DNA of 64,000 nt from Tamaricihabitans halophyticus (GTDB lineage: Bacteria > Actinomycetota > Actinomycetes > Mycobacteriales > Pseudonocardiaceae), in assembly GCF_004340875.1 (NCBI RefSeq), contig NZ_SLXQ01000005.1, forward strand, positions 248,001-312,000, read 5' to 3'. Below, piece after piece: positions 9,293 to 27,481 of this stretch (position 1 is the stretch's first letter; every line of letters starts with the position of its first letter). Below the pieces are notes generated by a model. It was not told where the DNA came from, did no database searches, and saw only the letters and a list, made by a program, of their open reading frames with translations. The position numbers and the translations under genes are program-made.

Positions 9293-10401
9293 TGGCACGG
9301 TCTCGTCGGCCTCACCGGCCTACAGGGCAACAGCGAACCGGGTCGGCGCGCCGGCCCAAGGTTGCGGGGTGGAACCGGCCCGCAACGAGGGAGACGGAGC
9401 CAGCGCCGGAGGGCGCCGAGTCGGTGACGGAGACCGAGTCGGTGGAGCCCGCGGTAACCGAGGCGGATCCCGCGCCAGATGAGCCTGTGCCAGACGACTC
9501 TGTGCCAGACGAGTCCGGGCCAGACGAGCTGGACCAGCCCGGCGAGTCGGATGGGCCCGCTGAGCCCGGTGACCGCACGGATGCCGAGGTGCTCGAGTCC
9601 GTCACCGAACCGGAGGCCGAACCAGCCCCGCCCGTTCCCTCGCCGGTCAAGCGCGGGCCGAGCCCGACTGGCAAGCGCCGGTCGACCGGTATCGCGCGTC
9701 CGGATGATGCCGGCCAGCTCGCGGTGTCGGCTCCCGTGCCGGCGATCGAGGACGCTGCCGACACGTCCGCCGAGGACGAGGACGCTGGTGGCGACGGGGG
9801 GTGGCGGCGCAACCCGGTGGTCCTCGCCGCGCTGCTGACGGTGCTTGCGATCGGTCTTGGCGCATTGGCGTTCTGGTTCCGGGTGGAGGGTGCCGCGGCA
9901 AGTGAGTCGACCAGTAACGAGGCGCTCCTGAACGCGGCGCGGACCAGTGAACTCAAGGAGCAGGTCACGGACGGCTTCGAGCAGTTGTTCTCGTACAACT
10001 ACACGGATACGGACAAGACCGAGCAGGCAGCGAAGCAGATCCTCGCTGGCGAGGAGGTCCGCTCCGAGTACGAACAGTTGTTCGACCAGATCAAGAAGCT
10101 CGCTCCGGAGCAACAGATGGTGGTCACCATGGAGGTCGTGCAGAGCGCCGTTATTCGGTTGGAGGGTGATCAGGCACGACTGCTGGTCTTCGCCGACCAG
10201 ACGAGCGTGCGGGGGACCAGCGGGGACACCGCGGCCGCCCCGGCGCAGCTGGCCATCGGCGCGCGCTTCGAAGACGACCGCTGGAAGATCACCAGTCTCG
10301 ACCTGTTCGGCCAGGACCCGCCGCAGGCCCCGGAGGGCAACCCAAACCAGAACAACCCGAATGGGAACAACCCAGACCAGAACCAGCCGGGCCAGAACTA
10401 A
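9292..10401 (+). CDS. Mce-associated membrane protein with long acidic N-terminal region
   Basis: This 369-residue protein starts at a GTG that shares its first base with the upstream stop. About 170 residues of low-complexity Pro/Glu/Asp sequence precede a single membrane span (about 177-199). The extracytoplasmic domain resembles that of the preceding gene, and the tail is Asn/Gln/Pro-rich. The acidic region includes four 15-bp tandem units at 9472-9531 encoding xPDxx repeats. By position and fold it is a second Mce-associated protein closing the operon. The disordered region would be cytoplasmic if the span is oriented N-in. Confidence 0.75.
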   Translation: MARSRRPHRPTGQQRTGSARRPKVAGWNRPATRETEPAPEGAESVTETESVEPAVTEADPAPDEPVPDDSVPDESGPDELDQPGESDGPAEPGDRTDAEVLESVTEPEAEPAPPVPSPVKRGPSPTGKRRSTGIARPDDAGQLAVSAPVPAIEDAADTSAEDEDAGGDGGWRRNPVVLAALLTVLAIGLGALAFWFRVEGAAASESTSNEALLNAARTSELKEQVTDGFEQLFSYNYTDTDKTEQAAKQILAGEEVRSEYEQLFDQIKKLAPEQQMVVTMEVVQSAVIRLEGDQARLLVFADQTSVRGTSGDTAAAPAQLAIGARFEDDRWKITSLDLFGQDPPQAPEGNPNQNNPNGNNPDQNQPGQN

Positions 10402-10416
10402 CCAGCTAAGAAACCA

Positions 10417-10478
10417 CGTTTAGCCCGCTAAACGCGCCGTACACGCGCGCCCGAAATCAACAGTTAGCCCGCTAAACT
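10417..10478. repeat. Two dispersed palindromes 3' of the mce operon
   Basis: Positions 10417-10434 read CGTTTAGCCCGCTAAACG, a perfect member of the family with 8-bp arms around CC. A second, slightly degenerate copy (CAGTTAGCCCGCTAAACT) lies at 10461-10478. The first begins 16 bases after the last stop codon of the mce operon. Confidence 0.9.
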
Positions 10479-10783
10479 CGATATATAGCAGTGTTATTTA
10501 TGGTGCTGAGCGGCGCCGATGTGACCTTGGTCAAGTTTTGCGTTGAGCGGTCTGTGCTGGTCCGTGCTGGTCGGTTGCTGCGCCGGCCGGGGGATCGTGG
10601 CGTGGCATCTTGACGTGGCGGCTTCGCGGGTTCACGCTTGATGGCGAGCAGTGGGTTCGGCCCCGGGTTCCCAGGTGGCCCCCACTCGACAGCTGCCGTC
10701 TTGGCAGTTAGACTCGCAGTTTGCGCTGCCCACTTTCCGTGTGTCCAAAACAGGGGGCTAGGATACTGGGCACGAACGCACCC

Positions 10784-10812
10784 TTGACAGTCGCGTTGCG
10801 GATTGCTAGCGC
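10784..10812 (+). promoter_or_regulatory. Possible rpoB promoter (weak)
   Basis: A consensus -35 hexamer TTGACA is at 10784-10789. The sequence 17 bases further on, TAGCGC, is a poor -10 element. It lies 40-60 bases upstream of the chosen rpoB start. This is a candidate only. Confidence 0.2.
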
Positions 10813-10850
10813 GGCTGATCAACCGCTCACAGTCCCTGGAAGGACGCATC

Positions 10851-14363
<3,513 letters not shown>

Positions 14364-14371
14364 CTGTCCAT

Positions 14372-14415
14372 CCCCTGTGGTGCGGCCGTGCAAGCACCCA
14401 ACCGCACCTCAGGGG
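14372..14415 (+). promoter_or_regulatory. Hairpin between rpoB and rpoC
   Basis: The arms 14372-14385 and 14402-14415 are complementary over 14 positions with one mismatch, around a 16-base loop. There is no U-tract, so this looks like a transcript-processing or attenuation structure and not a full terminator. Confidence 0.6.
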
Positions 14416-14507
14416 ACCGTGACGGCAGGCGACCAAAGGAAACCATGAGTCGTAACTGTTCTTTCCCAACGCGCCAACACCAAAATTGCGGGGAGGCGGG
14501 CTAGCTA

Positions 14508-18419
<3,912 letters not shown>

Positions 18420-18440
18420 CGCGACCGTAGTGAACTGACT

Positions 18441-18473
18441 GGGCCCGGCGAAGCCTCCTGCTTCGCCGGGCCC
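18441..18473 (+). terminator. rpoC terminator hairpin
   Basis: A perfect 13-bp GC-rich stem (gggcccggcgaag, 18441-18453, with 18461-18473) encloses a 7-base loop, 21 bases after the rpoC stop. The U-tract is absent, as is common in Actinobacteria. Confidence 0.85.
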
Positions 18474-18499
18474 ACGCATATCCACCTGGGAAAATACCC

Positions 18500-18615
18500 C
18501 GTTTAGCAGGCTCACTGTCGAATTCTTAGCCTGTGCAAGTAATTGAGTTCAGCGGGCTGATCGTTGATTGTTTAGCGTGTGCAAGTAATTTGGTTTAGCG
18601 GGCTAAACGTTGATC
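18500..18615. repeat. Palindrome cluster in a duplicated 45-bp unit between rpoC and the VanX-like gene
   Basis: Three family palindromes lie at 18500-18517 (degenerate), 18546-18563 and 18592-18609. The last two sit in two imperfect direct repeats of about 45 bp (18525-18569 and 18571-18615). Both repeats contain tgtgcaagtaatt followed by the palindrome and cgttgat. The cluster fills the gap between two convergent genes. Confidence 0.85.
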
Positions 18616-18631
18616 GAGGCCCTGGTGGGGG

Positions 18632-19459
18632 CTAGTTGGTTAGAGCGAGCCGGGTGACGGGGAAGTCGAAATAGGTGTCCGGGAACGGCTCGTCGGTGAG
18701 CGTGAAATGCCACCATTCCTTGTCGTAGTTTTCCAGGCCATACGATTCGAGCGTTTCCACTAGCAGTTCGCGATTTGCGCGCTGCGTCTCGGTAATCCGT
18801 GAATCATCGGTATGCGAGAGCGTGTCAAAGCAGTCGAACCCGGTCCCCATATCCACCGAGTTATCCGGAAATCGCTCGTCAGCGGGGGCGTAGCAGGGCG
18901 CCAACGGTTCGCCAGGTAGGTATGGCCGCTGCGGTTTCGCCGGCAGCGGCACGAGCGTGAGATCCACCGTACTGCCCCTGCTGTGCCCGGATTCCTCGGC
19001 GATATAGCCATCATCGAACAAGGTCGATTTCTCGATACGCGGGTAGAACTCCGCCTTCATTCGCTCATCCTGCGGTCGCTGCGCCCAGCGTACGAAGTCG
19101 TCCACGGCTCGCTGCGGTCGAAAACAATCGTAGATCTTCAAGCTGTAGCCCATGGCAAGAAATTCCTGCTGCGCGCCCCGCAGCGCCTGCGCGGTTGGTC
19201 GGGTCAACACGCACATCGGCTCGAGGTAACCGGTTACTGGTCGGCCTACGAAATTGTGCCAGCCGTTGTAGCGTATCTCCTGTTTGATCGTCGGAGCGAC
19301 ATCGGCTAGCGCGACGAACTCATCCGGCGCCTGCCACCGCGCGGCCGACGTCGGATCGTTGGCCGCGGCCGCGGAAGGTCCCGCGACCAGGGTAACCGCG
19401 GTCAAGGCGGCGAGTAGAGCTGCGCACAGCCGCCCACGAAACTGAGTAGCGATCTGCAT
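18632..19459 (-). CDS. Secreted VanX-family D-alanyl-D-alanine dipeptidase
   Basis: This 275-residue protein has an N-terminal signal peptide (basic start, hydrophobic core at residues 11-27, AAA cleavage region near 30-33). The VanX/DdpX zinc motif SxHxxGxxxD is seen as SGHSRGSTVD, giving ligands H159 and D166, and KEWWH supplies the catalytic E248 and third ligand H251. The family hydrolyses D-Ala-D-Ala. Because it is exported, it more likely trims or recycles peptidoglycan peptides than confers glycopeptide resistance; no vanHA-like genes are nearby. It converges on rpoC and diverges from the next gene. Confidence 0.85.
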   Translation of the reverse strand: MQIATQFRGRLCAALLAALTAVTLVAGPSAAAANDPTSAARWQAPDEFVALADVAPTIKQEIRYNGWHNFVGRPVTGYLEPMCVLTRPTAQALRGAQQEFLAMGYSLKIYDCFRPQRAVDDFVRWAQRPQDERMKAEFYPRIEKSTLFDDGYIAEESGHSRGSTVDLTLVPLPAKPQRPYLPGEPLAPCYAPADERFPDNSVDMGTGFDCFDTLSHTDDSRITETQRANRELLVETLESYGLENYDKEWWHFTLTDEPFPDTYFDFPVTRLALTN

Positions 19460-19581
19460 CGTTCCGTCCTAGCAGTTCGCCATCCGGCGGCGAAGAGCCA
19501 GCCAGGTGAAATCAGTGAGCAAGCGTCCAGCTGGATAGGCTGTACCACGCCAGAATGTCGAATCGGCCGCGAGGAGTTCCC

Positions 19582-20286
19582 GTGACGCAGGTACCGAACG
19601 CACATCAGAACACCACCTTTCCGAGCAACGGCGGCACCGCTTACGGCTACCTGGCGACACCACCGAGCGGCAGCGGGCCCGGCCTCGTCGTCATCCAGGA
19701 ATGGTGGGGGCTCACTGACCACGTCGCCGATGTGACCGATCGGTTCGCCAAGCAGGGATTCGTCGCTCTTGCGCCCGACCTGTACGGCGGGCGCACCACG
19801 CATGACGCGGAGGAAGCGGCCCGGCTGATGCGGGAACTGCCCGTTGACGACGCGGCCAAGGATCTTGCCGGGGCGGTCGATTTCCTGCGTACCAACGAAG
19901 CCGTTACCAGTGAACGGATCGGTGCCGTTGGATTCTGTATGGGCGGCAAGTTCGTACTGGTACTCGCGGCGCAGCAGGGCGAAAAGATTGGCGCCGCGAT
20001 CCCGTTTTACGGATTGCCCGATGTGGACAGTACGGATTTCTCCGGCCTGCGGGCTCCGGTACTCGGGCACTACGCGACAAAGGACCGCGGTATCGACCCG
20101 GCTGCCGTCGAACGCATGCACGCCAAGCTCGCCGAGCAGGCACCCACGGGCATCCGGTCAGAAATTCACTTCTACCCAGCGGAACATGCCTTCTTCAACG
20201 ACCGGAACACCGCCACCTATCACGCCGACTCCGCCGCGCTCGCCTGGCAGCGCACACTGGAATTTCTCCGGACGGAACTGAGCTAG
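19582..20286 (+). CDS. Dienelactone hydrolase family protein
   Basis: This 234-residue alpha/beta hydrolase carries the dienelactone-hydrolase signature GFCMGG with nucleophile C119, followed by D168 (ATKD) and H202 (PAEHAFF). E40 in IQEWWG occupies the family's active-site Glu position. An ATG at 19555 would add nine residues, but the GTG at 19582 has a gaggag site five bases upstream and gives a normal N-terminus. No catabolic partner genes are adjacent, so the substrate is unknown; many such genes encode general carboxylesterases. Confidence 0.85.
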   Translation: MTQVPNAHQNTTFPSNGGTAYGYLATPPSGSGPGLVVIQEWWGLTDHVADVTDRFAKQGFVALAPDLYGGRTTHDAEEAARLMRELPVDDAAKDLAGAVDFLRTNEAVTSERIGAVGFCMGGKFVLVLAAQQGEKIGAAIPFYGLPDVDSTDFSGLRAPVLGHYATKDRGIDPAAVERMHAKLAEQAPTGIRSEIHFYPAEHAFFNDRNTATYHADSAALAWQRTLEFLRTELS

Positions 20287-20361
20287 CGCACTCGCGTCCG
20301 TGCGCCGATTCGGGCAAGCTTGGGGCGTAGCAACGTCGCTGCCGAACCATGGAGGTCAGGC

Positions 20362-21909
20362 ATGTCCGGTCGCCCGAATGGAATCGCGGATCTCGTCGAC
20401 TACTGGAATGCAACGGACCCAGACGCCGTCGCGGTGCAATACGGTCCGCGGACGTGGAGTTGGGCGGAGCTCGCGGATCGGGTCCATCGGGCGGCTGGCG
20501 CATTGAGCGCCGCAGGGGTTGGGCCCGGCGACCGGGTGGCCAGTTACGACAAGAACCACCCAGCAAGCCTGGAGATCACCCTCGCCTGCGCAAGAATTGG
20601 CAGTGCCAACGCCATGGTGAACTTCAGACTCGCACCCGAAGAAGTCGCGTACACGATCAACGACGCGCAGGCCACGGTGCTGTTCGTGGGCGCCGAGTTC
20701 CTCCCGGTCGTCGAAGAGCTTGGCGACCAACTCACCACGGTGCGCGAGATCGTGGTGATCGGTGGCGCGACCGATCAGTACGAGGACTTGCTTGCCGCCG
20801 CCGAACCGTTGACCGAGATTCGGCCACATCGACCGGACGACAGCTTTCTGCAGCTCTACACCTCAGGCACGACCGGGTTTCCCAAAGGCGCGATGTTGAC
20901 CTATGGCGGCATGCTCGCGCACTCCGTGACCAATGTGGAGCATGCCGGAATAGTCGAGGGAAACGTGGCCCTTGTGGCCATGCCACTCTTTCACGTCGGC
21001 GGCTCCAGCTGGGCAATCCTTGCGCTCTACGGTGGGGCCAGCATCGTTGTGGTGCGTGAGCTCGTCCCTGAACAGTTGCTCGATGAGATCGTGCGGCGCA
21101 AGGTGACGCACGGATTCCTGGTACCGGCGGTATTCAGCGTGTTGCTGAACGTTCCAGGGGTGGCCGATCGCGACTACTCGGCGGTGCGCGAACTGTGCTA
21201 CGGAGCATCGCCGATGCCGCTGCCGCTGTTGCGTCAGTGTCTGGAGACTTTTCCGTTCGGATTCCGCCAGGTGTACGGGATGACCGAGGCCTGCGGCGTA
21301 GTGACCACACTCAGCCCGGAAGACCACAGGGACGAGCGGCAGCGGCACCGGTTGGTCTCCGCGGGAACGCCGATACCCGGCGTCGAGATCGCCATCGGGG
21401 ATCCGTCCACAGGGGAACATTTGCCCGCTGGTTCGGTTGGTGAGGTGTTGGTGCGCAGCGCGCAGCTGATGTCCGGCTACTGGGGTAATCCGGCGGCAAC
21501 CGCGCAGGCGTTGCCCGAGGACGGTTGGTTGCGCAGTGGGGACGCCGGAAAGTTGGACGCGGACGGGTATCTCTACATCACGGACCGAATCAAGGACATG
21601 ATTATCAGTGGTGGTGAGAATGTTTATCCCGCCGAGATCGAGCGCGTGCTTGCCGAACACCCAGCGGTATTAGACGTGGCCGTTATCGGCGTGCCGGACG
21701 AGCGTTGGGGCGAAACCCCGAAGGCGATCGTGGTCGGCAAGGAAATCGATGTCGAGGAACTACTTGCTTACTGCCGGGAACGACTCGCCGCATTCAAATG
21801 TCCGAAGTCGATAACGGTACTCAGCGAGTTGCCCCGGAATCCGACCGGGAAGGTGCTCAAACGAGAGCTGCGCAGGCCGTACTGGGAAGGCGTCGAACGC
21901 GGCGCCTAG
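20362..21909 (+). CDS. AMP-dependent acyl-CoA synthetase (fatty-acyl/aryl-CoA ligase)
   Basis: This 515-residue adenylate-forming enzyme has the phosphate-binding motif YTSGTTGFPKG (about residues 166-176), the VYGMTEACG motif, the hinge region DRIKDMIISGGENVYPAEIE, and the C-terminal catalytic lysine in PTGKVLKREL (K497). It activates a carboxylic acid to its acyl-AMP and then its CoA thioester; the chain type cannot be read from the sequence. The ATG at 20362 follows a ggaggt site; the open frame extends to 20320. Proximity to the mce operon could suggest lipid use, but that is only inference. Confidence 0.9.
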   Translation: MSGRPNGIADLVDYWNATDPDAVAVQYGPRTWSWAELADRVHRAAGALSAAGVGPGDRVASYDKNHPASLEITLACARIGSANAMVNFRLAPEEVAYTINDAQATVLFVGAEFLPVVEELGDQLTTVREIVVIGGATDQYEDLLAAAEPLTEIRPHRPDDSFLQLYTSGTTGFPKGAMLTYGGMLAHSVTNVEHAGIVEGNVALVAMPLFHVGGSSWAILALYGGASIVVVRELVPEQLLDEIVRRKVTHGFLVPAVFSVLLNVPGVADRDYSAVRELCYGASPMPLPLLRQCLETFPFGFRQVYGMTEACGVVTTLSPEDHRDERQRHRLVSAGTPIPGVEIAIGDPSTGEHLPAGSVGEVLVRSAQLMSGYWGNPAATAQALPEDGWLRSGDAGKLDADGYLYITDRIKDMIISGGENVYPAEIERVLAEHPAVLDVAVIGVPDERWGETPKAIVVGKEIDVEELLAYCRERLAAFKCPKSITVLSELPRNPTGKVLKRELRRPYWEGVERGA

Positions 21910-22332
21910 CGCCGCCGAAAGCGCCGCGAAGTTGATGTTGCCGGCGCATCGAACCCCGGGCGTATTTCGGGTAAACTTAGCGCTGCGACCGGCCGTCGGT
22001 CGGGCTTCCGGGGCTAACTAGCCGGTCTAAGGCACCCCCGTTTTGACCACCGTGATCGGCGACGGGTATCTTTAGTGCTTGCGCCCGATGTATGTCGGGC
22101 CGCTCCGTGTGCCTGTTGGTTTGGTGCGGGCCGTGTACGCACGGCTGCCGGACCGGGTGCAGCGGGGAAGCCTCCCCAATCCTCGATGGGAAGTTACGGC
22201 CTTTCCGGTCGTGATGCGGGCCGACACGCCCGACCTCGTGGGGCGGAGTGGCGCGAAGTACACGACGTGCAGGCGTGCTCGATGCTGGTCACCGGGTACG
22301 CGAAGAAGTGAACGCGACAGAAAGCTGGTCCA
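21910..22332 (+). other. Leader region of the str operon
   Basis: These 423 bases lack a credible gene. They contain a candidate promoter at 22043-22072 and, just downstream, a small perfect hairpin gcccga/tcgggc at 22083-22100. A transcribed leader of about 250 bases before rpsL is implied if that promoter is real. Confidence 0.5.
22043..22072 (+). promoter_or_regulatory. Candidate str operon promoter
   Basis: TTGACC (22043-22048) and TATCTT (22067-22072) are separated by 18 bases, a fair match to a housekeeping sigma promoter. It lies about 260 bases upstream of rpsL. Confidence 0.45.
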
Positions 22333-22707
22333 TTGCCCACGATCCAGCAGCTGGTCCGCAAGGGCCGCCAGGACAAGGCTGCCAAGTTGAAGACCGCGGC
22401 GCTCAAGGGGAGCCCGCAGCGGCGTGGCGTGTGCACCCGCGTGTACACCACGACGCCCAAGAAGCCGAACTCGGCGCTGCGCAAGGTCGCACGTGTGAAG
22501 CTGACCAGTGGCATCGAGGTCACCGCCTACATCCCCGGTGAGGGTCACAACCTGCAGGAGCACTCGATGGTGCTGGTGCGTGGTGGACGTGTGAAGGACC
22601 TGCCGGGCGTTCGCTACAAGATCATCCGCGGTTCGCTGGACACCCAGGGTGTGAAGAACCGCAAGCAAGCCCGCAGCCGGTACGGCGCGAAGAAGGAGAA
22701 GAGCTGA
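22333..22707 (+). CDS. rpsL: 30S ribosomal protein S12
   Basis: This is a 124-residue S12 with a TTG start ([11 protein letters not shown]), the only reasonable start for this conserved N-terminus. Both streptomycin-related lysines, K43 in [11 protein letters not shown] and K88 in [12 protein letters not shown], are wild type, so no target-based streptomycin resistance is predicted. The protein sits at the decoding centre of the small subunit. The stop overlaps the rpsG ATG by one base, and the order rpsL-rpsG-fusA-tuf is the classical str operon. Confidence 0.98.
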   Translation: MPTIQQLVRKGRQDKAAKLKTAALKGSPQRRGVCTRVYTTTPKKPNSALRKVARVKLTSGIEVTAYIPGEGHNLQEHSMVLVRGGRVKDLPGVRYKIIRGSLDTQGVKNRKQARSRYGAKKEKS

Positions 22708-23177
22708 TGCCCCGCAAGGGACCGGCCCCGAGGCGGCCGCTGATCTCCGATCCGGTTTACAGCTCGCCGCTGGTGACGCAGCTGATCAACAAGGTGCTTG
22801 TGGACGGTAAGCGCTCGCTGGCCGAGCGGATCGTCTACAGCGCGCTGGAAGGTGCGCGGGAGAAGACCGGCACCGACCCGGTAGTCACGCTCAAGCGCGC
22901 GCTGGACAACGTGAAGCCCGCGCTCGAGGTGCGCAGCCGCCGTGTGGGTGGCGCCACTTACCAGGTGCCGGTCGAGGTTCGGGCGAGCCGCTCGACCACG
23001 TTGGCGATGCGCTGGATCGTCCGCTACTCCCGGCAGCGCAGGGAGAAGACGATGATCGAGCGGCTGACCAACGAGCTGCTCGATGCGAGCAACGGTCTTG
23101 GCGCCAGCGTTAAGCGCCGGGAAGACACCCACAAGATGGCCGAGTCCAACAAGGCCTTCGCGCACTACCGCTGGTGA
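22707..23177 (+). CDS. rpsG: 30S ribosomal protein S7
   Basis: This 156-residue S7 starts with [11 protein letters not shown], as in other Actinobacteria. It nucleates assembly of the 30S head by binding the 3' domain of 16S rRNA and lies near the E site. Length and the conserved [15 protein letters not shown] region are normal. It overlaps the rpsL stop (TGATG) and is followed by a 65-bp gap before fusA. Confidence 0.98.
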   Translation: MPRKGPAPRRPLISDPVYSSPLVTQLINKVLVDGKRSLAERIVYSALEGAREKTGTDPVVTLKRALDNVKPALEVRSRRVGGATYQVPVEVRASRSTTLAMRWIVRYSRQRREKTMIERLTNELLDASNGLGASVKRREDTHKMAESNKAFAHYRW

Positions 23178-23242
23178 TGACTGCCCGCCCGGTCGGACCG
23201 GCCGGGCGCCGCTATCCGCTTTGAAGACAGGGGAAGACTCTC

Positions 23243-25342
<2,100 letters not shown>

Positions 25343-25507
25343 CCCGAAACCTGCAGCGCCGTACCTAGGTGCCGGCGCATCGTGGGGAGACTCCCCGGAG
25401 CTCCACACAACCGACCCTGAAGAGTCGTCGTCCCAGCAAACACCAAACCGCAGGTGGCAGGTGCAAATGGGCGGCGGGAAGAACTAAAAGTCCAGGAGGA
25501 CAATCCA

Positions 25508-26701
25508 GTGGCGAAGGCGAAGTTCGAAAGGGACAAGCCGCACGTCAACATCGGGACCATCGGTCACGTTGACCACGGTAAGACCACGCTGACGGCGGCC
25601 ATTACCAAGGTGCTGCACGAAAAGCACCCGGAGCTGAACCCCTTCACGCCGTTCGATGAGATCGACAAGGCGCCGGAGGAGAAGCAGCGCGGTATCACGA
25701 TCAACATCGCGCACGTCGAGTACCAGACCGAGAAGCGCCACTACGCCCATGTGGACGCCCCCGGTCACGCCGACTACGTGAAGAACATGATCACCGGTGC
25801 CGCCCAGATGGACGGCGCGATCCTGGTGGTCGCCGCTACCGACGGCCCGATGCCGCAGACCCGTGAGCACGTGCTGCTCGCCCGCCAGGTCGGCGTGCCC
25901 TACATCCTCGTTGCGTTGAACAAGGCCGACATGGTCGACGACGAGGAGATCATGGAGCTCGTCGAGATGGAGGTCCGTGAGCTGCTGTCCGAGCAGGAGT
26001 TCCCTGGCGACGACGTGCCGGTGGTCAAGGTCTCCGCGCTGAAGGCGCTGGAGGGCGACGCCGAGTGGGGCGACAAGATCATGGAGCTGCTGAACGCGGT
26101 TGACGAGAACGTGCCGGACCCGGTTCGTGAGCTCGACAAGCCGTTCCTGATGCCGATCGAGGACGTCTTCACTATCACCGGCCGCGGCACCGTGGTTACC
26201 GGTCGCGTGGAGCGCGGCAAGATCAACTCGAACGAGGAGGTGGAAATCGTCGGCATCAAGGAGAAGTCGATGAAGACCACCGTCACCGGTGTCGAGATGT
26301 TCCGCAAGATCCTGGACAGTGGTCAGGCCGGCGACAACGTGGGTCTGCTGCTGCGTGGTATCAAGCGCGAGGATGTCGAGCGTGGCCAGGTCGTCGTGAA
26401 GCCGGGCACGAACACCCCGCACACCGAGTTCGAGGGTCAGGCCTACATCCTGTCCAAGGACGAGGGTGGCCGGCACACGCCGTTCTTCAACAACTACCGC
26501 CCGCAGTTCTACTTCCGGACCACGGACGTGACCGGCGTGGTGACCCTCCCCGAGGGCACCGAGATGGTCATGCCGGGTGACAACACCCGGATCACCGTCC
26601 AGCTGATCCAGCCGGTTGCCATGGACGAGGGCCTGCGCTTCGCCATCCGTGAGGGTGGCCGTACCGTGGGCGCCGGCCAGGTCACCAAGGTCATCAAGTA
26701 G
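25508..26701 (+). CDS. tuf: Translation elongation factor Tu
   Basis: This EF-Tu of 397 residues starts at GTG 25508, preceded by a strong aggagga site; an upstream in-frame start at 25454 would add an unconserved stretch. The G1 motif GHVDHGKT is at residues 19-26 and NKADM is intact. The actinobacterial-style N-terminus [20 protein letters not shown] is complete. It delivers aminoacyl-tRNA to the ribosome. It lies 165 bp after fusA and ends before a strong terminator, so it probably closes the str operon. Confidence 0.98.
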   Translation: MAKAKFERDKPHVNIGTIGHVDHGKTTLTAAITKVLHEKHPELNPFTPFDEIDKAPEEKQRGITINIAHVEYQTEKRHYAHVDAPGHADYVKNMITGAAQMDGAILVVAATDGPMPQTREHVLLARQVGVPYILVALNKADMVDDEEIMELVEMEVRELLSEQEFPGDDVPVVKVSALKALEGDAEWGDKIMELLNAVDENVPDPVRELDKPFLMPIEDVFTITGRGTVVTGRVERGKINSNEEVEIVGIKEKSMKTTVTGVEMFRKILDSGQAGDNVGLLLRGIKREDVERGQVVVKPGTNTPHTEFEGQAYILSKDEGGRHTPFFNNYRPQFYFRTTDVTGVVTLPEGTEMVMPGDNTRITVQLIQPVAMDEGLRFAIREGGRTVGAGQVTKVIK

Positions 26702-26792
26702 TTTCTGCGGTTCTCGGAACACGGGCTTGACAATCAGGCCCCCCGGTTTCGAGGCGCAAAATTGGATATGCCATCCTTATAAGGTTGCTTGA

Positions 26793-26834
26793 CGCGGAGG
26801 CGGCCGGTCTGGTTTCACGCCGGCCGCCTCCGCG
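26793..26834 (+). terminator. tuf terminator hairpin
   Basis: A perfect 15-bp GC-rich stem (26793-26807 with 26820-26834) surrounds a 12-base loop about 90 bases after the tuf stop. It separates the str and S10 operons. No U-tract follows. Confidence 0.85.
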
Positions 26835-27141
26835 TGAGTAGCCGGCGTCGGAGTTAATCTCCGGCGCGGGGTAGCTGGTTCTCGTAACCGGCCTGCCCCG
26901 ACCACCCAACAGCAGTGACGTCAAGGGACTCGTATGCGCAGCGGGCGCGACACACCCGACCGCGTGGACCGGGGCCACCGGCGTTTGACTTGTGAACAGG
27001 GACGTGCGGCCGGGCAGACCGGCTTGACAGGCCCGACCTGGCAAGTGTCAGGCCCGCCTCGCCGGGCCCAGCGCTTTAGGGCACAGCACAGCCGCACTGG
27101 TTGAGATAGCGGCACGAGACGACAAGGAACTCCCAACCACC
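26835..27141 (+). other. Leader and promoter region of the S10 operon
   Basis: No gene is visible here. TTGACT (26985-26990) and TTGACA (27024-27029) are possible -35 hexamers, but clear -10 partners are lacking. The region should carry the S10 operon promoter and possibly a regulatory leader. Confidence 0.4.
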
Positions 27142-27447
27142 ATGGCGGGACAAAAGATCCGCATCCGGCTCAAGGCCTACGACCACGAAGCGATCGATTC
27201 CTCGGCGCGCAAGATCGTGGAGACCGTGACGCGCACTGGCGCTCGGGTCGTCGGGCCGGTGCCGCTGCCCACCGAGAAGAACGTGTACTGCGTCATCCGC
27301 TCGCCGCACAAGTACAAGGACTCGCGCGAGCACTTCGAGATGCGCACGCACAAGCGGCTGATCGACATCCTCGAGCCGACGCCGAAGACGGTTGACGCGC
27401 TGATGCGCATCGACCTGCCGGCCAGTGTCGACGTCAATATTCAGTGA
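27142..27447 (+). CDS. rpsJ: 30S ribosomal protein S10
   Basis: This 101-residue S10 begins [19 protein letters not shown], the actinobacterial form. It is part of the 30S head and, in bacteria generally, also acts as NusE in antitermination. It is the first gene of a long co-directional set running to rplO. An upstream leader and promoter are expected because no gene precedes it for 440 bp. Confidence 0.98.
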   Translation: MAGQKIRIRLKAYDHEAIDSSARKIVETVTRTGARVVGPVPLPTEKNVYCVIRSPHKYKDSREHFEMRTHKRLIDILEPTPKTVDALMRIDLPASVDVNIQ

Positions 27448-27481
27448 GCGGTCGGCGGAACTAGGCGGAGACGAAGACGCA

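Larger units (their letters stand above)
10402..10850. other. Intergenic region between the mce operon and rpoB
   Basis: No convincing gene lies in these 449 bases. The left end holds two copies of the dispersed palindrome, followed by an AT-rich patch near 10479-10500. The right half should contain the rpoB promoter and leader. A TTGACA hexamer occurs at 10784 and a TAGGAT-like hexamer at 10759, but neither has a good partner at standard spacing. Confidence 0.6.

Noticed and set aside
22333-22707. Streptomycin-resistant rpsL
   Set aside because: K43 and K88 are both the sensitive wild-type residues.
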